Assembly (NCBI GenBank): GCA_027063755.1
Contig: JAMORD010000209.1
Coordinates: 1 to 16,877 of the forward strand
Reading direction: 5' to 3'
Length of the DNA: 16,877 bases
DNA from: a bacterium
GTDB lineage: Bacteria; Coprothermobacterota; Coprothermobacteria; Coprothermobacterales; JAADFF01
This document shows positions 1 through 6,215 of the stretch, piece after piece (the first letter of the stretch is position 1; each line of letters starts with the position of its first letter). Under the pieces are notes generated by a model. The model was not told the DNA's origin, did not search any database, and was given only the letters and a program-made list of their open reading frames with translations. A program made the position numbers and the translations under genes.

Positions 1-1
1 G

Positions 2-1069
2 GCATTTGGAGGGGGCAGTGATGGTAATGAAGACCCGAATATCATAGACCTGATAGTGCCAGAGGGGTACAAGCAGGAAGAGGTACTTGACTGGAGGAAG
101 CAAAGTCCTGTGAGGGTACCTGGAATACTGGTTGATCCATATATCCAGGGTGGTACTGAAGAGATTTCCATGACAATCGTAAAACCATCTGATGGTGCTG
201 TTATTGGTAGTAAGCAAATAGATGTTGTAGCTATGGTTAAGGGCACAGATAAGGCTTATATTTACCTCGGTGGTAAACAAATAGCCACCGTAGGTGTTAC
301 CGACGGAAAGGTAGAATACCAAATTACCGTCCCAGGTGAAGGTACTTATGAAATCGGTGTGGGTACAAAGGATAAAATACTATCTTCTGTAAAGGTTACA
401 ATTGATCTGCATGTTTCTGGTCTTGAAATTACCTCTCCAACCTCAAAGATTGTTTCCAGTAGGAAGGTTTATATTGAAGGTATTACGGAACCCGAATCTG
501 TGGTGACTATCAAGCAGATGAAAGGCATTAAGGAGGGAACAACCTCTCAGGTTAAGGCAGATAAAGATGGACACTTTAAGTCTGCTCTCTTTAGGATGTT
601 CCACGGTGTCAATGTGTTTAGAATTGAAGTTGTTGATCCTGCTGGCAATAAGCTTATAAAGCACTATGTATATGTGTATCCAAGTGCATTGAAGATTGTC
701 ATGAAGATAGATGATCCAGTTGCCATTGTAGGTAGGGTGAAAGTTAAACTTGATGTGCCTCCTACTATTATCAATGATAGAACAATGGTTCCTGTAAGAT
801 TTATTGCGGAATCCTTCTCTGCTATTGTAGATTATGATGAAGCAACACAGCAGATTACCATTCAGCTGGGTGATGATACCATTCAGATGTTTGTGGGACA
901 AAAGACATATTATGTCAATGGTAAACCTCACGATGACATGGATGCTCCTCCGGTTATAAAAGATGGTCGCACACTGGTACCTGTAAGATTTGTTGCACAG
1001 GCACTGGGAGCATCTGTCGGTTGGGATGGTGAGACTCGTACGGTTACGGTTGTATATCCCGGAGAGTAA
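2..1069 (+). CDS. Secreted Ig-like protein with C-terminal copper-amine-oxidase-N1 (stalk) domain, 5' partial
   Basis: The frame is open from base 2, so the N-terminus lies before the window. The GTG at 56 is internal and has no ribosome binding site. The visible 355 residues start in a Gly/Ser/Asp-rich linker. Two beta-rich Ig-like modules follow (about residues 56-135 and 139-226). The second has the pattern of a bacterial secreted-protein module: ITEPESVVTI, then a DKDGHF turn, then VVDPAGN. Residues 227-352 form a copper-amine-oxidase N-terminal-like region (Pfam PF07833 type), recognisable by two copies of the PVRF signature (MVPVRFIAESF and LVPVRFVAQAL), each followed by a short strand pair. 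In Bacillota these domains are non-catalytic and occur on surface or secreted proteins. No membrane anchor or sorting signal follows. A paralogous layout occurs in the gene at 14832-16877. The precise role is unknown; surface location is inferred. Confidence 0.85.
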   Translation, partial: AFGGGSDGNEDPNIIDLIVPEGYKQEEVLDWRKQSPVRVPGILVDPYIQGGTEEISMTIVKPSDGAVIGSKQIDVVAMVKGTDKAYIYLGGKQIATVGVTDGKVEYQITVPGEGTYEIGVGTKDKILSSVKVTIDLHVSGLEITSPTSKIVSSRKVYIEGITEPESVVTIKQMKGIKEGTTSQVKADKDGHFKSALFRMFHGVNVFRIEVVDPAGNKLIKHYVYVYPSALKIVMKIDDPVAIVGRVKVKLDVPPTIINDRTMVPVRFIAESFSAIVDYDEATQQITIQLGDDTIQMFVGQKTYYVNGKPHDDMDAPPVIKDGRTLVPVRFVAQALGASVGWDGETRTVTVVYPGE

Positions 1070-1084
1070 AACACATATGCCTTT

Positions 1085-1120
1085 AAAAAGGGGGAAGCAT
1101 TGCTTCCCCCTTTTTATTTT
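1085..1120 (+). terminator. Rho-independent terminator
   Basis: A near-perfect inverted repeat (AAAAAGGGGGAAGCA at 1085-1099, mirrored at 1101-1115) makes a GC-rich stem of about nine pairs closed by a three-base loop. An A-tract precedes it and TTTTTATTTT follows. It lies 15 bases after the stop of the first gene and insulates it from the genes starting at 1160. Confidence 0.9.
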
Positions 1121-1159
1121 GCAAGATTATTTGGTATAACAAAAATGGGAGGTGATGAT

Positions 1160-1627
1160 ATGAGTGGGTTTGATTCCTATGGTAATCAGCGTATGATGGC
1201 AGAACAGATAGCTTTTCAGGTAAAGGTATATTTGCATAGTCTTGCCAATGTACTGGTGAAATATGTATCTAACGAAGAGTCAAAGGAAATAATTTCTGAA
1301 ATCATTTCCTATGGCGATGAACATGGTTGGTTTGATGTGAGAAAGATATCAAAACAAATATTGAAAGAGCACTTTGAGGAAAGTGTTGTTAATGAGATTA
1401 TGAGAGATGCGGAAAGAGAATTTAAAAAGGCCTGGGCTCCTATGAGAAAAAATGCCATTTTAGGGTTGCTTTTTATCTTTGGCGGTTTGTTGCTTGGAGG
1501 TTTCTTCATACTTTCTGATACATTAGGGAGTTTAGGAATCGTTTCTATTCTGCTCGGCATGGTACTCGGTGTGTATTTTATTGTAAGAGGTCGTTCTGAG
1601 ATTCATCAGCAGTTTGATGATTTATAA
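1160..1627 (+). CDS. Hypothetical membrane protein with two C-terminal transmembrane helices
   Basis: A 155-residue protein starting MSGFDSYGNQ. The start at 1160 is chosen because GGGAGGTGAT (1147-1156) is correctly spaced before it; farther upstream in-frame starts at 1100 and 1145 lie inside the terminator or in the ribosome binding site. Residues 1 to about 90 are soluble, helical and charged. Two hydrophobic helices follow, from NAILGLLFIFGGLL and from SLGIVSILLGMVLG, separated by a very short turn, and then a short charged tail. That is a hairpin-anchored topology with a large N-terminal domain, probably cytoplasmic. I do not recognise the family. It sits 45 bases before the coiled-coil gene at 1673 with no strong terminator between them. 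A small imperfect hairpin at 1635-1652 lies in that gap, so the two are probably co-transcribed. Confidence 0.7.
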   Translation: MSGFDSYGNQRMMAEQIAFQVKVYLHSLANVLVKYVSNEESKEIISEIISYGDEHGWFDVRKISKQILKEHFEESVVNEIMRDAEREFKKAWAPMRKNAILGLLFIFGGLLLGGFFILSDTLGSLGIVSILLGMVLGVYFIVRGRSEIHQQFDDL

Positions 1628-1672
1628 TAAAGTTAGGTAGCATTTGCTATCTATTTTAAGGAGGTGATCCCT

Positions 1673-2287
1673 ATGGGATTTTGGGACAAGGTGAAACAGG
1701 TTGTTGAGAAAGGTGGAGAAGCAGCATCTCTTGCAGCGAAGAAAGCTGCTATTCTTGCTGAGATTAAGAAGATTGAGATGAGTATTGCTAGTTTGAAGAA
1801 AGAGATCGTAAAACTTGAGAAGGAAAAAGAACAAATTATTGAGAGTATTGAAAAAGAGATTAGAAACTTGAAGACTGAACTTGGTGAGAAAATATACGAT
1901 ATGTATATTGAAGAGGGCAAGACAGAGTTTGCCGAGCTGTTAGCAGAGTATAAAGCCAAGATTGAGGAGAAGGAGCAGGAGATCGTTAAGACAGAAGAGG
2001 AATACAAGCAAAAGGTTGCAGAGGTTGAGGCAAAGATAGCGGAGAAGCAAAAAGAAATAGAGTTGAAGAAAGAAGAGTTGGCAGCTTTAGACGCAGAGAA
2101 TGCTGAGAAAGAAGATGTTGTCAGTGAATCTTCGCAGAGTGCAGATGCTACTGTTGATGATACGGTAGAAGAGGTTTCTGAGGTCAATGAGGAATCTTCT
2201 ACAGTAGAGGAACCAACAGAAGTTTCAGAAGAACAAACAGATCAAACCACAGAAGAAAAGAAAGACGAAGATAACGACTTATTCTGA
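1673..2287 (+). CDS. Coiled-coil protein with acidic C-terminal tail, function unknown
   Basis: A 204-residue protein. ATG at 1673 is preceded by an ideal AAGGAGGTGAT (1658-1668). The N-terminus (MGFWDKVKQVVEKGGEAA) is amphipathic and could lie on a membrane. From about residue 25 to 145 the chain is a nearly continuous Lys/Glu heptad coiled coil. One break occurs around the segment IYDMYIEEGKTEFAELLAEY, which suggests a hairpin of two long helices. The last 55 residues are low-complexity, Glu/Asp/Ser/Thr-rich and presumably disordered. There is no signal peptide or catalytic motif. The overall shape recalls PspA- or scaffold-like cytoplasmic proteins, but I see no diagnostic motif and do not assign a family. 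Its neighbour at 1160 is a membrane protein and may be its partner (inference from operon context). Confidence 0.72.
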   Translation: MGFWDKVKQVVEKGGEAASLAAKKAAILAEIKKIEMSIASLKKEIVKLEKEKEQIIESIEKEIRNLKTELGEKIYDMYIEEGKTEFAELLAEYKAKIEEKEQEIVKTEEEYKQKVAEVEAKIAEKQKEIELKKEELAALDAENAEKEDVVSESSQSADATVDDTVEEVSEVNEESSTVEEPTEVSEEQTDQTTEEKKDEDNDLF

Positions 2288-2290
2288 TAG

Positions 2291-3418
2291 TTATCTTTGG
2301 GAGGGTTTTCCCTCCCACTTTCCACCTACAACTTTATCTTTATCTTTTTTGGCTATATACATGAGGGCATCGGCAAGTTTGATGATTTTTTCAAGGTTTG
2401 CTTCTGCGCCTTTTCGTTTGTAAACGGCACCTATGCTTGTTGAGATAAGATTGTTTCTTACTGATAACCTTATGCGTTCTGCCACCCTAAGGCCATTTTC
2501 CATGCTTGTATCGGATACAATTACGACAAATTCATCGCCTCCGTATCTGATGAGAATATCATTGCCTCTAAGGCTGCTTTGTATTTTTTTCACAGTGTTT
2601 TTGAGGATTTCATCGCCCTTTTCATGCCCCATTGTATCGTTGACCTTTTTGAAGCCGTCAAGATCAATCATAAGCAGGGTATATTGAGAATCTTTGTCTT
2701 CAATGTAGTCTCTTATGAGTTCTAAAAATTGTCTGTTATATGCTCCTGTCAGTGGATCGGTAATGGACCCTTTAAGGTCTTCCCACTTTTTCAAAGCAAG
2801 GCTGAAAAGCTCAAGTATATCTTCTATTTCGTGGCTATACACATATCCCGGTACATAACCGATGTGTACATAGAAGATATTTTCTCTGCCGGGTATCTCA
2901 AGTTTAATCTGTGGAGGAGATGTATCGCCTTTTCTTATCAATGGGGCAGGCGATAAAGCCTGCTTGCCTCTAATGAGTATGGAAAAGCCTTTAACACCTT
3001 CAAAGTGTTTATGGAGAAAGGTTTCCAGGGTGTGTATGACATCTTCGGGTGTGGTTGCTTTCCCCAGCTCTTTGACGAATTTCTTGAAAATACTGTGTCT
3101 CTTTTCATACAAATGCTCTGATTTGGCAACATGTTTCAAAACATCAAGCTCATTGTTGAGAATAGACATTTGTGAACGCATGCTATCTATGGTGGTGTTT
3201 CTTTCATCTATCATGTCAAGTAGATATTCTATGGTCTTATACAGTGATGCGAGTATTACAATGATGGGCAAGTACACGAAGATAATACTAAGGGTGGTAG
3301 AGCCTGTTTTATATGCGACGAACGCAATAGGAACTATGGCCAATATAGCAGATAAAAAAACACCTTTGGCAACTGTAGGTGGTAGTTTTTTTAAGGTATG
3401 TTTTTTACCTATCTTCAC
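2291..3418 (-). CDS. Membrane diguanylate cyclase (GGDEF domain)
   Basis: Makes cyclic di-GMP from two GTP. Starting from GTG at 3418 the protein has 375 residues; AAAAGGAG at 3433-3426 suits this start better than the TTG at 3424, which lies one base after it. Two transmembrane helices (about residues 18-37 and 42-65) are followed by a coiled coil (70-100) and a GAF-like sensory region (about 105-215, inferred from position and secondary-structure pattern). The GGDEF domain occupies about 218-372. It has DPLTGAYNR, a metal-binding Asp in DLDGF, and the intact signature RYGGDEF (GGDEF at 293-297). An RGND inhibitory I-site (284-287) lies five residues upstream, so product feedback is expected. 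The gene overlaps the end of the HD gene by 14 bases, implying co-transcription and translational coupling. Confidence 0.93.
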   Translation of the reverse strand: MKIGKKHTLKKLPPTVAKGVFLSAILAIVPIAFVAYKTGSTTLSIIFVYLPIIVILASLYKTIEYLLDMIDERNTTIDSMRSQMSILNNELDVLKHVAKSEHLYEKRHSIFKKFVKELGKATTPEDVIHTLETFLHKHFEGVKGFSILIRGKQALSPAPLIRKGDTSPPQIKLEIPGRENIFYVHIGYVPGYVYSHEIEDILELFSLALKKWEDLKGSITDPLTGAYNRQFLELIRDYIEDKDSQYTLLMIDLDGFKKVNDTMGHEKGDEILKNTVKKIQSSLRGNDILIRYGGDEFVVIVSDTSMENGLRVAERIRLSVRNNLISTSIGAVYKRKGAEANLEKIIKLADALMYIAKKDKDKVVGGKWEGKPSQR

Positions 3419-3989
3419 TGTCAAGCTCCTTTTCTATATGTTCTAAAAAATATTCTACAACCCCTACCCTTTCTATTGCCAGGTTATAACCTGTTTCTGT
3501 ATACATTAAGTTGGGTAGCTTAATAATTTTTTCGTAGAAGTGGTTGATATCTTCCTCTATGGGCCTGTTAGGGGCATGTTTGAATACCCTTGCAATACCT
3601 ATGGCACCAAGCGCATCAAGTTTATCGGCATCACTAAGAATTTTTCCCTCCAGTGTTTGAGGTATTCTGCCTTTGGAAAAGCGATGGCTATATATAGCAT
3701 CGTAGACAATGTCTATGATATTACTGGAAACGTTCCATGACTTAAGGAGTCTCTTTGTTATATTGGCAGAGACCTCAGCGTGGTCCCAGCCGGTTAAGTT
3801 TTCAATAGGTCTACCAATGTCGTGCAAGATAGCCGATAGTTTAATAGCAAAGAGATTTCCCCCTTCTTTTTCCCATATCAATGTGGCGTTGCGAAATACC
3901 CTTTTTATATGACCTATATCATGATTGCCGCTATCAAGAAAGGCGTGGGCTACCCACCATGCACTGCTAATAATCTCTTCTTCTGTCAT
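3405..3989 (-). CDS. HD-domain phosphohydrolase, YedJ/YpgQ-like
   Basis: A 194-residue soluble protein with the HD superfamily metal ligands in order: His27 (GHIKRV), His56-Asp57 (ILHDIGR) and Asp122 in the segment SDADKLDALGAIGIARVF. That last segment is characteristic of the YedJ/YpgQ branch, as is the SHRFSKG..P.TLEGKIL stretch before it. Bacillus YpgQ has been described as a metal-dependent nucleotide pyrophosphohydrolase; by family this is probably a small-molecule nucleotide hydrolase. It is not an HD-GYP protein, so I do not assign c-di-GMP degradation. ATG at 3989 has GGGAGTGAT (4003-3995) before it. On the same strand TATAAT at 4030-4025 could be its -10 box. Its last 14 bases overlap the diguanylate cyclase gene. 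Confidence 0.9.
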   Translation of the reverse strand: MTEEEIISSAWWVAHAFLDSGNHDIGHIKRVFRNATLIWEKEGGNLFAIKLSAILHDIGRPIENLTGWDHAEVSANITKRLLKSWNVSSNIIDIVYDAIYSHRFSKGRIPQTLEGKILSDADKLDALGAIGIARVFKHAPNRPIEEDINHFYEKIIKLPNLMYTETGYNLAIERVGVVEYFLEHIEKELDSEDR

Positions 3990-4024
3990 AATATATCACT
4001 CCCGTGCGTATATGTATGTGAAAA

Positions 4025-4052
4025 ATTATAACAAGGAGGTAGAAATTATGAA
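4025..4052 (-). promoter_or_regulatory. Possible promoter of the HD/GGDEF pair
   Basis: On the minus strand a perfect TATAAT (4030-4025) lies about 36 bases upstream of the HD gene start. The best -35 candidate at 16-base spacing is TTCATA (4052-4047), only 4/6 to consensus, so this rests mainly on the -10 box. Confidence 0.3.
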
Positions 4053-4059
4053 GAAGTAA
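4033..4059 (+). promoter_or_regulatory. Strong ribosome binding site driving a three-codon reading frame
   Basis: AAGGAGGT (4033-4040) is ideally spaced for ATG 4048, but that frame is MKK followed by TAA (4057-4059). The next in-frame ATG is at 4066, too far from the site for direct initiation. The sequence therefore either encodes a start-stop leader or records a nonsense mutation in codon 4. Confidence 0.7.
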
Positions 4060-4065
4060 TTCAAC

Positions 4066-4446
4066 ATGCGTGCATGCACAACATTCATGATGGCCTGGTC
4101 GTTTGTATTTCTCTTTATATCGGGTATTGCTCTATTTATTGTATCTTCAGGTAGGGTAGCCAATTGGTCACAGTGGACATTTTTAGGACTTAATAAAAAT
4201 GCTTGGGAAGCTGTTCATGTTATATGGGCTATTGTATTTACAATTGCTACTGTGTTTCACTTAAAGTATAACTGGGCTATTTTTAAGTCGTATTTTGTGA
4301 ACTGGACTAGAGAAGTAAGGGGCGTAAGGCTACACGAGGTTGGTGTAGCTACTGTTCTATCCGTTGCCATATTTATCGGAGCTGCTGTGTCATTTGTGCC
4401 GTTTGCCTATATTATGAATACCTCTGGATATTTTAAAGATGTATGA
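4066..4446 (+). CDS. DUF4405-type membrane protein, N-terminal part
   Basis: 126 residues if translation begins at ATG 4066. Three hydrophobic helices are visible: FMMAWSFVFLFISGIALFIV, EAVHVIWAIVFTIATVF and HEVGVATVLSVAIFIGAAV. Conserved-looking His residues in AVHVIW and VFHLKYNW, plus the WSQWTFLGL segment, fit the DUF4405 family (PF14358), small cytochrome-b-like membrane proteins; haem binding is inferred, not shown. ATG 4066 has no ribosome binding site of its own. The good site at 4033-4040 serves ATG 4048, whose reading stops after three codons (ATG AAG AAG TAA). Translation here would need reinitiation six bases past that stop. The stop TGA overlaps the next start as ATGA. Confidence 0.72.
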   Translation: MRACTTFMMAWSFVFLFISGIALFIVSSGRVANWSQWTFLGLNKNAWEAVHVIWAIVFTIATVFHLKYNWAIFKSYFVNWTREVRGVRLHEVGVATVLSVAIFIGAAVSFVPFAYIMNTSGYFKDV

Positions 4447-4850
4447 GAGGAAAAAGTCCTATCCTCCAACCGGAACCTGATAAAATGACCCTTTCTGAGC
4501 TTGCAGAGCACTTTGGTGTGTCGGAAACTGCTATCAATAATTACTTAAAGGGACAGCTGGGACTTGAGCCGATGAATGCAACAGAAACACTTGAGTATTA
4601 TAAGCACAGAATGGAAGAAGAAGGTTATATTACAGATGAGGAAAAGATGGGAACATGGGATATTTACTATGCGTTAAGAGACCACTTTCAGAGTGTGGAG
4701 TCGGGAGGTAGTGAAGGAACATCAGTCATAAAAGGACAAGGATATGGTAGGTATACAGTATCAGAGCTTGCTGAAAAAGAGGGTATTGATGTGGATAAGG
4801 CTGTAGAGAACCTTCAAAATTCTTGTTGGGGGCACTGTAGACATAGATAG
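4443..4850 (+). CDS. Helix-turn-helix-like C-terminal segment of DUF4405 locus, frameshifted
   Basis: 135 residues in the frame as given. It has two similar segments: MTLSELAEHFGVSETAINNY (about residues 15-34) and YTVSELAEKEGIDVDKAVEN, the latter preceded by GQGYGR. These look like the Tl-x-E-L-A helix-turn-helix-like repeats at the C-terminus of longer DUF4405 proteins. The reading ends abnormally in SCWGHCRHR. Shifting by one base at about 4821 gives a natural continuation from 4822: LVGGTVDIDRD, then IRDIMDATGLDAESIISIM, to TAG at 4936-4938. The displaced part is a third repeat. The ATG overlaps the previous stop (ATGA), which allows translational coupling. No strong ribosome binding site precedes it. 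It is probably not a DNA-binding regulator in its own right. Confidence 0.6.
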   Translation: MRGKSPILQPEPDKMTLSELAEHFGVSETAINNYLKGQLGLEPMNATETLEYYKHRMEEEGYITDEEKMGTWDIYYALRDHFQSVESGGSEGTSVIKGQGYGRYTVSELAEKEGIDVDKAVENLQNSCWGHCRHR

Positions 4851-4961
4851 GGATACACGTATAAGAGATATTATGGATGCTACTGGGCTTGATGCAGAGT
4901 CTATTATATCCATCATGAAGACAGGTAAGACAGAGTAGAAGTGATAAGTTCTTAATAGAAA

Positions 4962-4998
4962 AGGCCGACCTGTGGGGGCAGGTCGGCCTATGTTTTAT
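4962..4998. terminator. Bidirectional terminator between DUF4405 locus and flagellin
   Basis: An 11-bp perfect stem (AGGCCGACCTG at 4962-4972 pairs with 4979-4989) with a TGGGGG loop. On the plus strand ATGTTTTATT follows. On the minus strand TTTTCTATT follows. It lies between the convergent DUF4405 locus and flagellin gene and can serve both. Confidence 0.88.
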
Positions 4999-5016
4999 TC
5001 AGGTATCTGGTTTTCA

Positions 5017-6120
5017 TTAACGAAAAAGTGCCAGTACACTCTGTGGGGCCGTGTTGGCCTGTGCAAGCATGGCAGTTGCCGTCTGCTGAAGTATCTGATC
5101 TCTTGTAGCCTGTAGTTGCTCTTTTGCCATATCGGCGTTGTAGATTCTGTTCCAAGATGCTTCAACATTAACCTGGGCAATCATGAGTGTTTCCTCTTTG
5201 GCCTGAAGTCTGGAACTGAGGGCACCGATACCGGCCAGCCACTCAGATGTGTTTCTAATGGCGGCATCTACTCTTTGCAACAGCTCGTTGGCGGATGCGC
5301 TGACATTGGTAGAATTGGTAAAACTTGTTGTTATACCTGCTGTATCTTTCACACCAAGATAGGCATATACCATGCCTACGGTGATGGCAGAGGATGCATT
5401 GATAAGGCCTTTTTCAGAGCTGTATACACTTGCTGTTGCGGCTTTACTGGTGTCATTGGCCTGTGTAATGACAACACCGAGATGATCAGCTTTGGACTGC
5501 CAATTTCCCCAATTTTCCTCTGTGTTGTTGATAGCTACACTGGTTCCGCCGCCAATATTGACATTGTTGGTCCCTGTGTCAAATAAAACCTTGTAGGTTC
5601 TCTGCCAGGTTGTTGTCTCACCAGAATCTGCGCCACTCTGGAAGTGGAATGTTGTAGATGCAAGGTTGCCTACATCAGGTGGGGTAGAGTTGTCAAGTAG
5701 TCCCAGGTCATTCCAACGGGTTTCATGGGCAATACGCACGATCTCATGGAGATACTCTTTTACCTGCTGTGCGATAGCAAGTCTTTCTTCTGTGCCCATT
5801 GTGTCGTTGGCGGCTTGAGCGATTTTGTCTCTAATGTCAAGTAGTAGGTCTTTAATCTTGGTAATACCACCTTCTGCAACAGAAAGCATGTTCTTGGCGT
5901 CGGCAATATTGTCAAGGGCTACGCCAAGTCCTCTGCTGCGGGCCTTAAGCTTAATGGAGATACGATAACCTGCTGGGTCGTCAGCTGCCTTGGTGATACG
6001 CACACCAGTTGCAAGCCGCAGCTGCCTGAGGGCAAGGTCATTGTTGACCAGCTTCAGGCTGTTCAGGGCATTCATGGCCCCGATGTTCGTTCTGATCCTT
6101 GTCAGATCAGCCAGTGCCAT
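5017..6120 (-). CDS. Flagellin
   Basis: The filament subunit, 367 residues from ATG 6120, exported by the flagellar type III system. The start is set by AAGGAGGTGT just upstream, and it gives the usual flagellin N-terminus (MALADLTRIRTNIGAMNALN). The N-terminal helical domain runs to about residue 145 and contains LATGVRITKAADDPAGY, AQAAND, and WNDLGLLDN at its end. A variable Ser/Thr/Gly/Asn-rich middle (about 146-270) forms the exposed part. The C-terminal helical domain (about 280-367) contains AIRNTSEWLAGIGALSSRL and RIYNADMAKEQ, and ends SVLALFR. Both conserved ends are intact, so this should polymerise. It is monocistronic, with a SigD-type promoter upstream and a terminator at 4962-4998. 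I leave the symbol empty because hag and fliC cannot be told apart here. Confidence 0.97.
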   Translation of the reverse strand: MALADLTRIRTNIGAMNALNSLKLVNNDLALRQLRLATGVRITKAADDPAGYRISIKLKARSRGLGVALDNIADAKNMLSVAEGGITKIKDLLLDIRDKIAQAANDTMGTEERLAIAQQVKEYLHEIVRIAHETRWNDLGLLDNSTPPDVGNLASTTFHFQSGADSGETTTWQRTYKVLFDTGTNNVNIGGGTSVAINNTEENWGNWQSKADHLGVVITQANDTSKAATASVYSSEKGLINASSAITVGMVYAYLGVKDTAGITTSFTNSTNVSASANELLQRVDAAIRNTSEWLAGIGALSSRLQAKEETLMIAQVNVEASWNRIYNADMAKEQLQATRDQILQQTATAMLAQANTAPQSVLALFR

Positions 6121-6151
6121 ACGAGACACCTCCTTCCGTGGTTTTTTATTT

Positions 6152-6175
6152 TTGAGGGGCATCCATTCCCCTCAA
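6152..6175 (-). promoter_or_regulatory. 5' stem-loop of flagellin mRNA
   Basis: TTGAGGGG (6175-6168 on the minus strand) pairs with CCCCTCAA (6159-6152) around an 8-base loop. It begins about six bases after the SigD-type -10 element, that is at the predicted transcript 5' end. Such terminal hairpins are known to stabilise mRNAs; that role here is inferred. Confidence 0.6.
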
Positions 6176-6180
6176 TCGTT

Positions 6181-6208
6181 ATATCGGAAGCTTTCACAAA
6201 AATTTTAG
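6181..6208 (-). promoter_or_regulatory. SigD/sigma-28 promoter of flagellin
   Basis: On the minus strand CTAAA (6208-6204), a 16-base spacer and CCGATAT (6187-6181) match the Bacillus SigD consensus exactly. Transcription should start near 6175, leaving a leader of about 55 bases before ATG 6120. Confidence 0.9.
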
Positions 6209-6215
6209 TCCTTTT

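Larger units (their letters stand above)
4048..4938 (+). pseudogene. Reconstructed DUF4405 gene with three lesions (possible single broken ORF)
   Basis: An ideal ribosome binding site (AAGGAGGT, 4033-4040) serves ATG at 4048, but codon 4 is TAA (4057-4059). The same frame then continues through the membrane domain to TGA at 4444-4446. Adding one A to the five-A run at 4451-4455 and reading that TGA as TGG would fuse it to the next segment. Dropping one T near 4821 would restore the frame to TAG at 4936-4938. The result would be about 296 residues: membrane domain, linker, then repeated helix-turn-helix-like segments. From memory this is the usual layout of DUF4405 proteins. Three lesions in 890 bases suggest decay. 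Alternatives are sequencing error at short homopolymers, or two genuine coupled genes with reinitiation. The lesions are seen in the sequence; the single-gene ancestry is inferred. Confidence 0.5.

Noticed and set aside
443-931. Long antisense reading frame opposite the first gene, and similar ones opposite most large genes
   Set aside because: They lack ribosome binding sites and recognisable domains, and lie wholly within convincing genes on the other strand.
1132-1140. Extended -10 box (TGG-TATAAC) before the gene at 1160
   Set aside because: Transcription would begin at the ribosome binding site itself and there is no matching -35 box.
1100-1159. An N-terminal extension of the membrane protein starting at 1100 or 1145
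   Set aside because: The 1100 start lies inside a strong terminator hairpin and 1145 overlaps the ribosome binding site; 1160 has correct spacing.
2298-2317. Perfect 8-bp hairpin (TGGGAGGG/CCCTCCCA) between convergent genes
   Set aside because: No T-run follows on either strand and it lies inside the coding end of the diguanylate cyclase, so I do not call it a terminator.
4444-4446. TGA as selenocysteine or reassigned codon in the DUF4405 locus
   Set aside because: No selenocysteine element is evident, a frame change follows directly, and TGA serves as a normal stop in several genes here.
6121-6162. A longer flagellin starting at the ATG at 6162
   Set aside because: That ATG is in the 5' hairpin, the added residues are basic and unlike flagellin, and ATG 6120 has an ideal ribosome binding site.
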